Source: Cercis canadensis
Lineage: Eukaryota; Streptophyta; Magnoliopsida; Fabales; Fabaceae
Length of the DNA stretch: 64,000 nt
Assembly (NCBI GenBank): GCA_003255065.1
Contig: QAOA01000773.1
Span: forward strand, 191,728 to 255,727
Direction of reading: 5' to 3'
The translations under genes and the position numbers were made by a program. Under the pieces are notes generated by a model. It was given only the letters and a program-made list of their open reading frames with translations, did no database searches and had not been told where the DNA came from. Shown piece after piece: positions 48,597 to 60,251 of the stretch (within the stretch, counting starts at the first letter, position 1; every line of letters begins with the position of its first letter).

Positions 48597-51500
48597 TCAT
48601 TTATCTCCACCCTCAAGCTCTTCTTGATCCTCAAATTGATTTTCTCCTTTGTTATTTGCTTCTCCATCACCTTCATGATTTCTACCTCTTTGTATAAAGA
48701 ATAAATCAGATGATGAGTCATCATCCTCATCTAGATCTTCTTCCTTTTCCATCTCTTTTAATACTGGAACTGAATCGGTGTCCATCCAAGCAGGACAACG
48801 ATGTGCAACACCAAGAGCAGTCCAAACTTGTGATGAAGTTGACAGACTAGTATTCTTTGATGTTTCAAAGGAATCATGCCTCAAGCAAGAACATTCAGGG
48901 ACTGGATGAGAGAGTAAGGATAACGGTTTTGATTTCTTGAGTGCTTCTATCAGCCCATCAAGTAATGTTTTTCTCAAATGCCGGCGAACTGATTTTAGCC
49001 AAGTATGATTTGCTTGATACATGTGTTCACGAATTTCTTCTATAAGTTTGGCAGCTTCCTTTCTGCATCAACAGAATAATGATTGCATTTGTTTCAAGAA
49101 CTGCAAACCCTCATCAAGTTCCAAATTGCATTACTTAAGCTAGTATGTTCTTATTAATGTGCCAACTTTTTAAATCATCTTGCTCTAATACAGTTCTGTA
49201 TGTTGTCTTAGATTCTTATTGACAAGGTTAGCAAGGAACAAATATTCATATTTCATTTGGAGATCCATAAGAGCTTCTGTGCCAGTTCTTCCAGACTTTC
49301 CAGTTACCAAGTCTAGAAGTTAAAAGAGATTTACAAGCTTTTTTGCATTTGATCTCCGACTTGACATGGGAAAAAATGATAAAACCTATAAGCCACAAGC
49401 CTTAATCCAGATTAATAAAGAAAAGCTTTTGTATGAAAATGTTTCAAAGTAATTCTTTCCAGAACCCAAATTGTGCATGAATGAATTGATGACATATAAA
49501 TGGACAAATCTATGTTCAGATAGATATATTTACCTGTCAGGTCTATATGTCTTTGATGCAGCTGAATGATATAGCCGGTGCCCCATCACAAAGCTACCAA
49601 AACTTGGATGACCCTTGCCATCACGATCAAATCCAGGGATGAATGCATCAGCTTCAACACAAACTACATAGTCAATTGCTTCCCATAATAATTTATGGGC
49701 ATTAGTCCGCAACTCCATGACAGTACTATCAGGCTCATTGTCACTCTCAGCTACCCAACCCCACCAACCTTCAATGTTATATGATTTAGGCCTTGCTGGA
49801 GGTGGAGGAAGAGGACGAGGTCGAGGACCTGCATTCTTCCAAGCTTCAAGCTTTGTTTCTTGTTCAACGAAAGGCGGCGGCCCAGGTTTAGCATTAACAA
49901 GGTCAACCTCATGACCATAGAGCCGGCTCAGCTCCCAAGGAGTGCTCAGAGAAGTCCTATCAACAACATTCTCAAACATACCATGAAGAGGAATCAATGT
50001 CCTTTGACCACCAAAGACTTCTCCACCAGAAACATATAGAATTGTGTCCCACGAGTATCCATAGGCACGCAGAAGAATACCAATCTGCAAGATGTCCAAA
50101 TTTTATTAAATAGATAATATAACCAGCATGGTGACCCTTTCTTTAAAACTAAGTCCAGTCCTTTACACATACACTTAATAGAAAATTGCACACAACCTTG
50201 CAGTACAAAGTTTGGAGATACTATTCAGACAATTCTCAGACATTGGACAATTTGACTTTAAAAAGCATAATCACTTTACCTCTTCTGGCATTAAAGGACA
50301 AGAGCCATTAAACCTTGCTTCAGCTGAGTTTACCGAAAGCTTCCCCTTCACAATCCCACGTTTCATCATCCAAGATCTTTTGTGTTGAATGAGTTCAGTA
50401 TGCACATCCTTGGGAAGCAGTCATAGCACAGACATGAAATGCTGAGAAGGGTTCATTAACAGTTAGCAATCATCATTTTCTGTGTTTATATCATATACCT
50501 GGAAGAGTTCAGCACAACCATGATATGCTAAGGCTTCTCTTGTCATGCCAGGGTCATAGGCAATAAATGGCCGACCAGGAGCTCGTAACCTACAATTATA
50601 TCAGAAGTTATCCAAAAACTAAAAGTGCTGAACAAAAGACAGGAGAAGAACAAACTTAAGAGATAGGTGAAGATGAAGACTCTCTTGCCTCTGTAAAATC
50701 TTAGTGGCAAGTTCTTGAACTTCTTGTCGGAACCGAAGAGCATGAAAAGCAACCCGACATCTCAGCCTTTGATATTCTTCAAAATAGGGAGGAAGAATGG
50801 CCTAAGCAAGGTTCAGAGAGTTAATATTGACATACGGGGAAAAACTATTACTAGGAACACCTTTCAGAATGGAATCAATATATGCAAATGGATATGTTCA
50901 GAGCAATAAAGACTATAATTACTAGACATCACTTTTATGTAAGGCCATGAGCAATTAAAGAGAAAATGTTATCATTCCTACAAACTATATGGTACAGATT
51001 ACCAAATTTTGTTGCTTTATCATGCAGAGCAGCCACTTGATTTTGCTGACATGTCAATTGAACTGAAGTCAATGTACATAGAACAATTGCCACATCCAAT
51101 GTTTGAAAATGCATGAAAAGGCTGATTTCATGCGAAAAGAAACCACTTTAAACAATAAGTTGCATAGAACCAACATGAGAAATAGTGAAAAGGAAAAGAA
51201 AGAGTGAGGAAGAGAGCATAGTGATCACTGACTGTATATTTAATATGGCAAATACTACCGTCTAAGTTCAAGAGTAAAAGTTCATGCACAACACCAAATT
51301 CCAAAATTTAAAAATAAATCCCTAAAATTAAAAGAAATTCAAGTCCCTATAATTGTTCATTTACATTTAGAAGAAAGACACAAATCTGAACATATCAACC
51401 TTTTATTTAAGTCTAATCCAGGTAAGTATAAGTGAAGATAAAAGTTTATCAAGATAACAGTTGAAAAATAAATCTTTACCTGCAAGCATCCACCATCAGA

Positions 51501-53808
51501 AACAACTAGTTCAACCACGGAATGCTTCTTTAGCACAGGAAGAACATGGTGCAAATAATAATATGGTGATGCCGAATGCGGCACTTTAAACCGGGGAATC
51601 TCCTTTTTCCTCCTTGCTCCTTTTAGATCCTTTGGGAGAGTTTTCACTACTTTGACATCTTTTGCTAGAGCCAGAACAAATTGGTCCTCATTATAAAGAT
51701 ATGCAAAACTCTTGAACTGAGAGCTGTATGAATTGAGAAAAAATAGACAAATACATCAATTGAGGGCACATTGCACTGACTTAAATGATACTGTTTCAGA
51801 AATTTCTTGGAACAAAAGGAACCTTATGCCCTTGCTGCTTGTTGTTTGTTGAATCTCAGGCATTACCAATGTAGCATTAAGAAGCCGGGAAACCACAACT
51901 GCATCACATATCTGAAAGAAAAAGATAACATTACACCCTCAATTCAATATGATATGGATATAATAAAAATACAAATGCAGAAACATGATATCCTCACTGA
52001 ATTCCTGATCTCATGAAAGCCACCCTGTATTCGGACAAAGATAAACCCATTTGTTTGTGAACTGGGACCTGTTAGAGGTAAGTTAAGCATATTCACCTTC
52101 AGAGAAATATATACAAGAAATAAAAGTAATGTACAGAAATTACAGTAGTTTCTTTCACGTGCCACCAGCCTTCCAGCAAAGGCTATGATTCAACTTTACA
52201 TATAAGTAAAAGTTTTAAAATACATATCCTGAATTGGTAGCAACATATGCAAAGAACCAACCATTCAATCATCTGTAATGAAATCAATATATGCAGCCCA
52301 AATCTGATAATTATGACACGTATTAAGAAGAGAAAAGGTCAAAAGCAAAATAAAAAAGACATGAGACACAGACAAGTATCATGAAGCGAAATATATAAGA
52401 TCAGAGTAACTAATGACCTAATTGATTGAAGTTTCACATAAAGGAAATGAAGAAGATATATGATGAAATTTCAAATTCAAAACAACCCTTCAATTCATTT
52501 AATATTCATATTCCCAGAGAGACAATTCTACATGGTTTATTGGCCTGAGAAAGAAAAGTCAGATATAGGGAATATAACCATTCTAAGGATGGTAATCAAG
52601 TTCTTAAATCAAATTATCATGCTTTTCTTAAGCTATAAGTAGAAGATGGTATCTTCAGTCTAGATGAGCATAGAGTAAAACTGAACCTGAGTGTTGCCAA
52701 GAAGCAGTCGCACACTACCTATCACATAGAATTGTTGCCCTAGAGCTGCATATGGATTATCTTCCAGTAAAGAAGCTATGCATATGTTTGAGTATCTGTG
52801 TGTATATACATATACACCACTAGGTAGAAGCGTCTTAACCTGACAAGTTCGTTTCTCATAAGCCTAATTTTAGAAAGAACATACTGCTATTAGACATTTA
52901 TTTACTATGTGGAATTTCACTTTCCAATGAAAGATTCTTATGTACCCAATTGGAACATCCTTTTTCTATTTTTTGGCAAGTTTGATTAACAGTAAATGTA
53001 ATTACACTAGCATAAAATTCTCTGGAATTTGAAATAGTGAAATTTTCAGCACCAAGATGAAATGGAGAACTAACCAGTATAATATCCTCTGGGATTTGCA
53101 TCAGGGTGCAAAGATTCAAGACGTCTCACTGGACCCCATAGTCTTCTATATAATGGACTCTGCAACACAAGCAACGAGTACAGCGTTGGAAATGAACAAA
53201 CAAACAAACAAAAAATTGCAGGTGCAGCAGACAGATCCAAAACAAAGAACAAAGATGAATTGGGGTTAATTTCAATGAACAACGAGAAAAACTGCATCAG
53301 AATTTTCCCCAATCATTCCTCAAGATCCAAACAAAAATGCCAACAAAAGGCCAAAACCCATGTGGGTAAAATGACATTGAATGAATGCCACATCTTATCC
53401 TGTTCTGAAAACCATAACAAGTTCAAATTTTTGTCCCATGAACACTCCCAGAATAAAGGGACTTAAAGAGGGTAACCAAAACAGTGAAAGGAGAATCTAG
53501 ACATTGAAAAGTTTGAATACAGAAGCATCCAAACTATGAGTAAAATAGAGTCTTCAAACAAGTCAATAAGGATATAAAAATGAGATCTTTATGGTTGTCA
53601 GCTATTTGCACATTACACTTGTGGAAAAATCTGCATTCTGAAAGATGGGTCTCCAAGAGAAGACTGTAATTGAGGACTGGTACTCTGCAATGCCCTCCTC
53701 TGTGAATCTAGCCAGCAGAAAGTGTACAAAGATAGAGAAAGCTGATAGAACAAGCCCAAGCAGACCAACCCATTTCATCTTGGACTTCATCTTCCCTTCC
53801 CCTTTCAT
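48597..53808 (-). CDS. GT106 / O-fucosyltransferase-family protein, complete, 10 exons
   Basis: Exons in transcript order: 53808-53617, 53159-53075, 52068-51998, 51911-51823, 51723-51480, 50801-50689, 50589-50499, 50408-50280, 50084-49534, 49062-48597; 2031 nt, 676 residues. Residues about 13-33 (WVGLLGLVLSAFSIFVHFLL) form a signal anchor, so a Golgi type II protein is expected. Family marks: SPLYRRLWGPVRRLESLHPD, GGFHEIRNSICDAVVVSRLL, LPPYFEEYQRLRCRVAFHAL, ILYVSGGEVFGGQRTL and NAHKLLWEAIDYVVCVEAD. Where the RRT-type gene has HLRYEMDML, this one has YDPGMTREALAYHGC (from residue 276), so the His-x-Arg of the sugar-nucleotide motif is absent. A proline-rich stretch (424-438) and a very acidic C-terminal tail are also unusual. 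The intron after exon 6 has a GC donor (AG|GCAAGA, 50688-50687). Acceptor sugar and donor are unknown; I do not assign a symbol. It resembles long Arabidopsis members such as At3g30300 (from memory). Confidence 0.9.
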
Positions 53809-53831
53809 TGAGAACCCACTTTCCCTCTCTA

Positions 53832-53908
53832 TCTCTCACTCTATCACTACCTCAACTCTCTCTCCTCTCTCTCACTCTATCACTACCTCAACTCTCTCTC
53901 TCTCTCTC
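53832..53908 (-). repeat. 36-bp tandem duplication and CT run in the leader of the second GT106 gene
   Basis: 53832-53867 and 53868-53903 share tctctcactctatcactacc and the rest of a 36-bp unit, followed by a CT run to 53908. On the sense (minus) strand this is a GA-rich leader about 25-100 nt before the start codon. GA-rich leaders often serve transcription or translation control in plants; the role here is not known. Confidence 0.7.
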
Positions 53909-53996
53909 TATGGAGTTTCAGAAGAAGAAAACAAACGACAGTGGAGGAGTCAGTAGAAATTGGAAAAGTCTAAGAAACCCATTGAGATTTGGAAGC

Positions 53997-54367
53997 CACG
54001 TGTGAAAACCAGTCTCAGTGTCTTGTATTAATACAGGGGACTGTTTTGAGTTTAGATCAGACCAGCTATGTTTTTCTTTCATTTTTTTTTTTCTTTTCTT
54101 TTCCCGGAAAAATTTTCATCAGTTTTGAAGACACTCTCTTTTGCTGCACGTGGACAAAGCACGAGCGAAGGAAGGGAAAGTATTAGCAAAAAGAAGAAAA
54201 ACAAAATCAATTTTTTTTATGGAATAAAGGGAAAGAAAATAATAAACACTTTTAATTAGGCAATGTTGCTAAAATCGTCAGAGGAAGATGTTAGATGGCC
54301 CAAGAACAGCCCTTCTTTTTAGCATTGTCCTGAGAAGAGTCACGTGACATGGGGCTTTTGGCACGTG
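53997..54367. promoter_or_regulatory. Cluster of four G-boxes upstream of the second GT106 gene
   Basis: CACGTG occurs at 53997-54002, 54147-54152, 54341-54346 (inside the palindrome gtcacgtgac) and 54362-54367. They lie about 190-560 bp upstream of the start codon at 53808 (gene on minus strand). In random sequence about 0.09 such hexamers would be expected in 371 bp, and fewer in AT-rich DNA. bHLH (PIF, BIM, MYC) or bZIP (ABF, HY5) factors are the usual readers. Confidence 0.6.
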
Positions 54368-55392
54368 ATGGAGAGGAGTTGGCAACTTGGCATTGGCCCC
54401 TCTGTCTTTTGTGTTTGTGGGGTCTAATGGATAAGTATCTGAAAATCTTGTGAGCTGCATGATTTGAAAAAGTGATTTTGAATCTCTGATATAATAAAAG
54501 GAACCTTTCCAATGAGAAACAGATGTTGAGCATTAACTAGAGGGGTTGAAAATTGATTCTGATTCTGTAAAAGTTGGTGGGGCTGGGCTGAATGAATTGA
54601 ACCATAGTTAAATGAGAGTGGGTAAGACTGGATTTATTGCTTCTTCTTTTTTCGCTACTCGGATTATTTGCTTATTAGTCATTTTGACTGTTCAATGTTC
54701 ATTGTAGGAAAGGGCAATATGGATTGGATTCATTGCAGGTGATTTCTTCTATAATCAAAATTGCATCTTGGATAAAAATAAATTCCTTATTGTTATTTAA
54801 GTTAAGAACATTTCTCACAAAATATAATACATTTTTAACATGATAACATAATAATTATTAATATAAAAAATATTTAATTTTGATCGTTAAAAAAATATCC
54901 TATATTTCTTTGATATATTAAAATTACCCTTAAATTAATTGTTCAACATTGAATATTCTATTTTAAAAGTATCATATTCAAAATTTGCTGAAAATAAATA
55001 ATATGAGACGTTTACTAACAGTGAATCATATGTAGATACTTAGAGCTTTGAGGCAAGTTTCACTTGGGTCATTAAGGATAGTTCTAGAGAAACTATAGTT
55101 TAACTCATAGTATGAGACGTTTCAAAAATTGCCTGTTACAATTTCTTTGTTGACATTAATATATTTACTGTGTCTTTATTCTTTTTAAAATTGTAGTCAA
55201 TAAACATTGGGGGTTAGTTTGTGCATATGCTGACTAGTTTACCTTCTCAATATGGTTAAATTAGGAGATTCGTAAGAAAATCTCAAGACCTAGTCCCAAA
55301 AATTTCACCTTAACAATTGTAAAGTTCAGCCTTATAATTGTCCATCTCTTTTTTTTTTTTTTTGGCAAAAAAGAGAAGGAAAAAGAAACTAG

Positions 55393-55588
55393 CTCCTAAT
55401 TGGATTTGGATTCAGTCATGTGACTTGAGTCATGTTACTCAAATCTGAGTCGTACATTTCATTAAAATTCATCTCAACTATTAAATGTTAATGTGTTTTA
55501 ATGGTTCATATGAACTTTAATGAAATATATGGCTCAGATTTAAGCAACATGAATCAAGTCACATGACTAAATTCAGGTCCCTCCTAAT
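55393..55588. mobile_element. 180-bp hairpin MITE with 8-bp target duplication (hAT type)
   Basis: ctcctaat stands at 55393-55400 and again at 55581-55588. Between them (55401-55580) the ends are inverted copies over about 75 bp: tggatttggattcagtcatg on the left, ggacctgaatttagtcatg as the complement on the right, both continuing tgacttg. An 8-bp duplication is typical of the hAT superfamily. No coding capacity. Confidence 0.75.
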
Positions 55589-56873
55589 CAAACTAACTCC
55601 AATATGATCTACCAAGCAAATCAAAGAAATCTTAGGTGATCTTGAGGCCAGTATTCAACGAAATATTTTCTCTAAATGTATCAGGTCGATGTAAGGGGTG
55701 TGCCCTTAATATCACTAAAAAAAAAACTTAGTTTCAGTGCGCAAAAGCTACCCCTTACCATTAAAACTAAAAAAAAAAACCTTAGGCGAAGACAAATACC
55801 ACACCCTTAGCTCCAAATTTTGTCTAGTACCCAATTTACCTCTATTTCTAAACCTAGGTTTGCTTTTCTTTTTGTCTTTTTTTTAAATGAAATGTAGTTG
55901 TTTCATTCAAAATTTAGAAAAGCTAGTACATCTTGTAGACTATAGAGCCAAACACATGATGGCGGAAGGAGGAATCTCAAAACTATTTTTAAGTAAAAGA
56001 CTAATTGTTCCATAATTGATTATTTATTTATTCCCTGGTACAATTTAAATAACAGCAAACTACTTAGTTTTATTGCCTTGTATAACACAAACTATTACTT
56101 TATAGAATGTGCACAACTATTTTGAGAGAAACAATTTCACTTAACTTCTTCAATAATTAATTTTTCTCATCTGTTTGGATATATTCTTTCCAAAATTAGT
56201 TATTCCATCTTCAATTATCTCTACAAGAATTGATTATTAGAAAACTAACACAAACATACAAAGTTTGCTAGGCTTGGTTTATAAATCAACTAAGCTAGGT
56301 TCAACTTAGCTCCATTACAGCCCTATTTACATCTTCCACCATCCTAACCTAAATGATAAGTCAACATATAGTTATTGCAACACAATAAAGTGTCTTTGTT
56401 TTTTTTTTTGCAAACTTGGATTTTTCTAATGGCTTTTGCATTACAATAGTAATACTTGGAGTTGTCAACATAGGCCTGGCCCGGTGGGCCTATTGGGCCT
56501 ACTCGTTTAACACGGCTATAGAGTCAAGTTGAGCCTTGGAAATACTAGCCGGACCTGAACTAGGTAGGCTCGATTTTTTTTATTTTTAAAGAATAAATAT
56601 TCATTTTTCTTCTTTTTTTGGTAACTCAAGGCCTAATTTCAACTTTTGGGTAGAGTCAAATTTACAAAAAAAAATTCATTATTTAAAAACTAAACATAAA
56701 ACCTTAAAATAATTATTCTTACATTAATAATCAATTAATCAATAATGAGCACACATAACCAAGCAAGTAAGAGATTGGGCTTAAAATAACAAAACATCAA
56801 TTTATCCTTCCGCTATTTAACATAAAGTCGTAGCTAAAGTACTTAAAATAAATAAATTATAGATGTAGGAGGC

Positions 56874-57081
56874 TAATGCCATTGTTTCTTTTGGTTTCTT
56901 AAGGTATTCTTAGGCATTGCCTAGGATTAATCCTTCGAGGTACGGTCAGGCGCTATTAAAACAGGAACCTCTCCCAAAAAAGTTTGCTGCATCCATAAGT
57001 GCTCGAACTCAAGACCACTTGCTTAAGCGACCAGAGTCTCTTCCACTCAAGCCAACCTTCGTTGGTAATGCCATTGTTTCT
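56874..57081 (-). mobile_element. Au-like tRNA-derived SINE with perfect 16-bp target duplication
   Basis: The body is 56890-57065 on the minus strand. taatgccattgtttct occurs at 56874-56889 and 57066-57081 as an exact 16-bp target duplication. On the minus strand the A box reads ttggcttgagtggaag and the B box gagttcgagcac; the 3' part includes cgtacctcgaaggattaatc, as in plant Au-type SINEs. The perfect duplication means a fairly recent insertion. An apparent open frame at 56917-57150 runs through it and is not a gene. Confidence 0.8.
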
Positions 57082-57520
57082 AGGCTAACGGGAAAGGATA
57101 AATTTTGCATAATTGCTTCTAATGAGGATGCTACATATGTGCTATGTTGAACAAATTCGTTAGCTATCTTAGTAGACTTATTAATTGGGGAAAATTAACA
57201 ACATTTGTAATATGTTTGATTCAGTTGCGTCAAATTATGGTTATGGGAAAAAATTGAAAATCAATACAAATATAAGGGTAAAAAGTGCTCTTTCTCCACT
57301 CAATTATTATAATGTTGATTTATTTTATAGTTAAATTGGATAATTTGTTTAAGTTGGGTTGTCTCTAGTGTTGATGAATTCGAGACCAAGTCTATACTTT
57401 TGAACTCACTGCACGAGCCTCTCATGCGCTCATCTCATGTAGCCTAGAGGCTTTCCTTTTTTGAAAAAAAATAAAATAAAATTGTTTCTTTAAAAGGTGG
57501 AATGTGATACAAATATTTTT

Positions 57521-58024
57521 GGTTTTAAATGTATTGCAAATTCTTATAGTTTGGACGAATTTTGAATCAAGTATCTATAATTTTTTTTTCTTTTTTGGAG
57601 TCTTTATAGTTTGAATTTTTTTTAATTGTATTCCTACCATTACCCTAAATTATANATTATCCTAAATTATAAATTTATTAGTTTAGTGCTCATATGACAA
57701 ATAATTTGTTTATGTGACAATAAAAGAAGTTGATATGACACCAAAATGATACAAAAATTGCCTTCACCTTATCTTTTCTCTTTTTCCCTTCTCTCTCTAC
57801 TTTGACAATTTGTGTGCCATTTTGGTACTACATCAACTTCTTTTATTGTTACATAGATAAAATGTTTGTCATGTGAGCACTAAACTAATGAATTTATAAT
57901 TTTGAGTAACGGCAGGGACCCAATTAAAAAAATTTTAAACTATAAGGACCCAAAAAAAATTATNATTATAAGAATTTAATTCAAAATTTATTTAAACTAT
58001 AAAGACCTGCAGTACATTTAAATC
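57521..58024. mobile_element. 504-bp long-hairpin element, with Ns in both arms
   Basis: The left arm (57521 to about 57762) and right arm (about 57808-58024) are inverted copies over some 220 bp with few differences; shared phrases are taaatgta-tgca, ctttatagttt, ttagtttagtgctca and acaataaaagaagttgat. A pyrimidine-rich loop joins them. Ns at 57655 and 57964 each separate short direct duplicates (16 bp with one difference, and 5 bp). The layout is a non-autonomous, Mutator- or MITE-like element; no clear target duplication. Confidence 0.7.
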
Positions 58025-58825
58025 AAATTTTTTTTTATCTATTCAAGTTTATTGTAATACATTTTCTTTTGTTATATAAAAGTACAATACGTTAGAAAAA
58101 AAAAGAAAAGGGAGTATACAATGAGAATATAATCTTGAAACACTAACATCAAATGCCCTAAATTCTGATTTTTATCAATTGAAATTTATCTATGCATTGC
58201 TTAATTAATTTTAGCCTATTTTACTAAACAAAAATATCACCAGAAATGGTGTTTGCAGAGGTGCAGAAAATTTGTATTGTTTTGAAAATATTTAAATAAG
58301 TTTAGTTAAAATTTAAATAAATTTTGTTAAATTTAGATTATATATTGAATATATAAATATAAATCTATACAAGTAAAGAAAGACTATTAATTTTGTCTTT
58401 TCCTAACCTGAATTTGCATAATCATCTACAAATAAAAATAAAGATGTTTATATGAATTTGACCATACAAAGAAAAATTACTTCTAGCTACATCCATCTCT
58501 TTAACAAAAACATCTTTACTTAAATACTTTAAAAAAGTTAAAATTATTATTGTGAAATTATATACACTATTACTAAATATAAAAATACTTCTGTAACTAA
58601 AATATTTTACTTACAAATAAAAATAGACTTAATAATTTTTGTAACACGTGTTCAATTATTGCAAAAAATTCTTTTACACTATAAAGGAATTCAAATTAAA
58701 TCTTGGCAAAAAAAAAAAAAAAANGAGAAAAAAAAAAATTATAAGTGTGCAAATAATGATTGCAATGATTATTTTTAAGTTTGAATACTTGAGAAAAAAA
58801 ATCAAAATTTTCTAAAAATAAATAT

Positions 58826-59020
58826 TTTTTTAAAGGACTTTTCTCACATAATAGAGAGGTATGTGATATCTTTCTAACATGACAATATTAATAACTATTG
58901 ATGTAGAAGCATTTAATAATAAATGTTCAAGATTAAATACTTCCATGTCAATGATTATTAATGTTGTCATGTCAATAAAATATCACATACCTCCTTATAT
59001 ATTAGAACCACTTTTTTAAA
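58826..59020. mobile_element. 177-bp hairpin MITE with 9-bp flanking repeat
   Basis: ttttttaaa is at 58826-58834 and 59012-59020. The 177 bp between have inverted ends: left gaggtatgtgatat then catgacaatattaataa, and as right complement gaggtatgtgatat then catgacaacattaataa. A 9-bp duplication would suit Mutator-like elements, but this repeat is low complexity, so the call is weaker. Confidence 0.6.
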
Positions 59021-59330
59021 AAGTAATTATTATGTATAATATATATGATTATTTTGTTTTATGAAGGTTTTTTTAGATACTTTTGGTACGAATGTGGTAT
59101 GTCATACCACATAAAAATAACTAATGTGTGAATGACATGTGTAATTGATAACTTCAAGTCAATGATTTTCAAATTTGTTTTAGAGAATGTGATAAATTAT
59201 ATTTTGTATATAATAAAATATGAAAATTATGTCTTAATGGCAAATGCTTGTAATGTTAGTGTGGTATGACATACTCATGTAGTACGATAAAGTTTCATTG
59301 TTTTATATATAATTATTATATTGAATATAA

Positions 59331-60058
59331 ATAAAATAAGAGTAAATTACTCCAACCTCTTTTGCATTTAGCTAACATTATACTTATCTTTCCTCTATTT
59401 TTAAAACCTACACATAAACCTAGTTAGTTAACTTTGTTAAGAATATTCCTTCTAGATGTCTTTTTTGGCCAAAAAGATAAAAATGATAAGACTACCCTTA
59501 TCTTAAAGGGAATATGATTCTAGTTGTTTTTATCAAACTATAGATCCGAATTTGTTCACCATTGGATCTAATTGAAATTTGGTGATAAGGTTTTCAAGAT
59601 GCAGCTTTTCAATTTAAATGATGAAAATCATATTCTAAGACCTCTAGCCCTAAATCTGAACTTGCAAACAATACCTAAAATTTTATTTTTATTTTTGTTT
59701 TTATTTATGAAACTGATAATTCAAAATCATTCACCATTGAATCAAGATACAATTTGTTGAGGATGTTCCCAAGATGCAGCTTTTCAATCTGAATAGTGAA
59801 GATCGAATTTTGACACCTCTATCCCTAAATCTAGACCATGAATTTTGAAGTTCATTTAAAAGTATTTAGGGTTTTACCCTTTATTTTTTTATTTGATCAT
59901 TAACTAAGTGATAAGTTAATGGTTCTATTAGGTTTTGGATTTATGTGTAGCGTGTTATTGAAATAAGAGAGATAAGTGTAGATTTTCAAAATAGAAGAGA
60001 TGTAAGTGTAATATCAACTAAATAAAATGGATGTTAGAGTAATTTACTCATAAAATAA
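59331..60058. mobile_element. 710-bp Mutator-like TIR element with exact 9-bp target duplication
   Basis: ataaaataa occurs at 59331-59339 and 60050-60058. The 710 bp between begin gagtaaattactccaacc and end with the inverted partner (complement gagtaaattactctaac); similarity goes on for about 75 bp inward. Inside are two diverged direct copies of a unit of about 175 bp (from about 59526 and 59700) sharing ttcaccattg, agatgcagcttttcaat and acctct-a-ccctaaatct. The 9-bp duplication and long TIRs fit a non-autonomous Mutator-like element. No transposase is present. It ends only about 370 bp before the PI4K leader. Confidence 0.8.
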
Positions 60059-60216
60059 TTATATAATATTAAAGAGTATTTTAAACCTTTCATGTACAGG
60101 GGTAACTAGTTAAAATTTCTTGATATTTTCTTGCGACGGCAGAATAATCGTCCGCTTCTCCAATATCACTGTCAACCAACCGGTTCGAAAATCCACCAAT
60201 GCATTCGCGATACTGC

Positions 60217-60251
60217 CACGTGGTATCCAAGGGCCCGCATGGTCCCACGTG
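60217..60251. promoter_or_regulatory. G-box pair in the PI4K-gamma promoter
   Basis: CACGTG lies at 60217-60222 (gccacgtggt) and 60246-60251 (cccacgtggg), 29 bp apart start to start, in a locally GC-rich patch. They are about 200-300 bp before the likely first exon. Readers would be bHLH or bZIP (ABRE-binding) factors. Confidence 0.55.

Noticed and set aside
56455-56580. G/C-rich phrases (ggcctggcccggtgggcc) as part of a known transposon end, with a similar patch near 45260-45330.
   Set aside because: No second end or duplication could be found for either patch.
56917-57150. A 77-codon open frame.
   Set aside because: It runs through the Au-type SINE and its target duplication; no protein resemblance.
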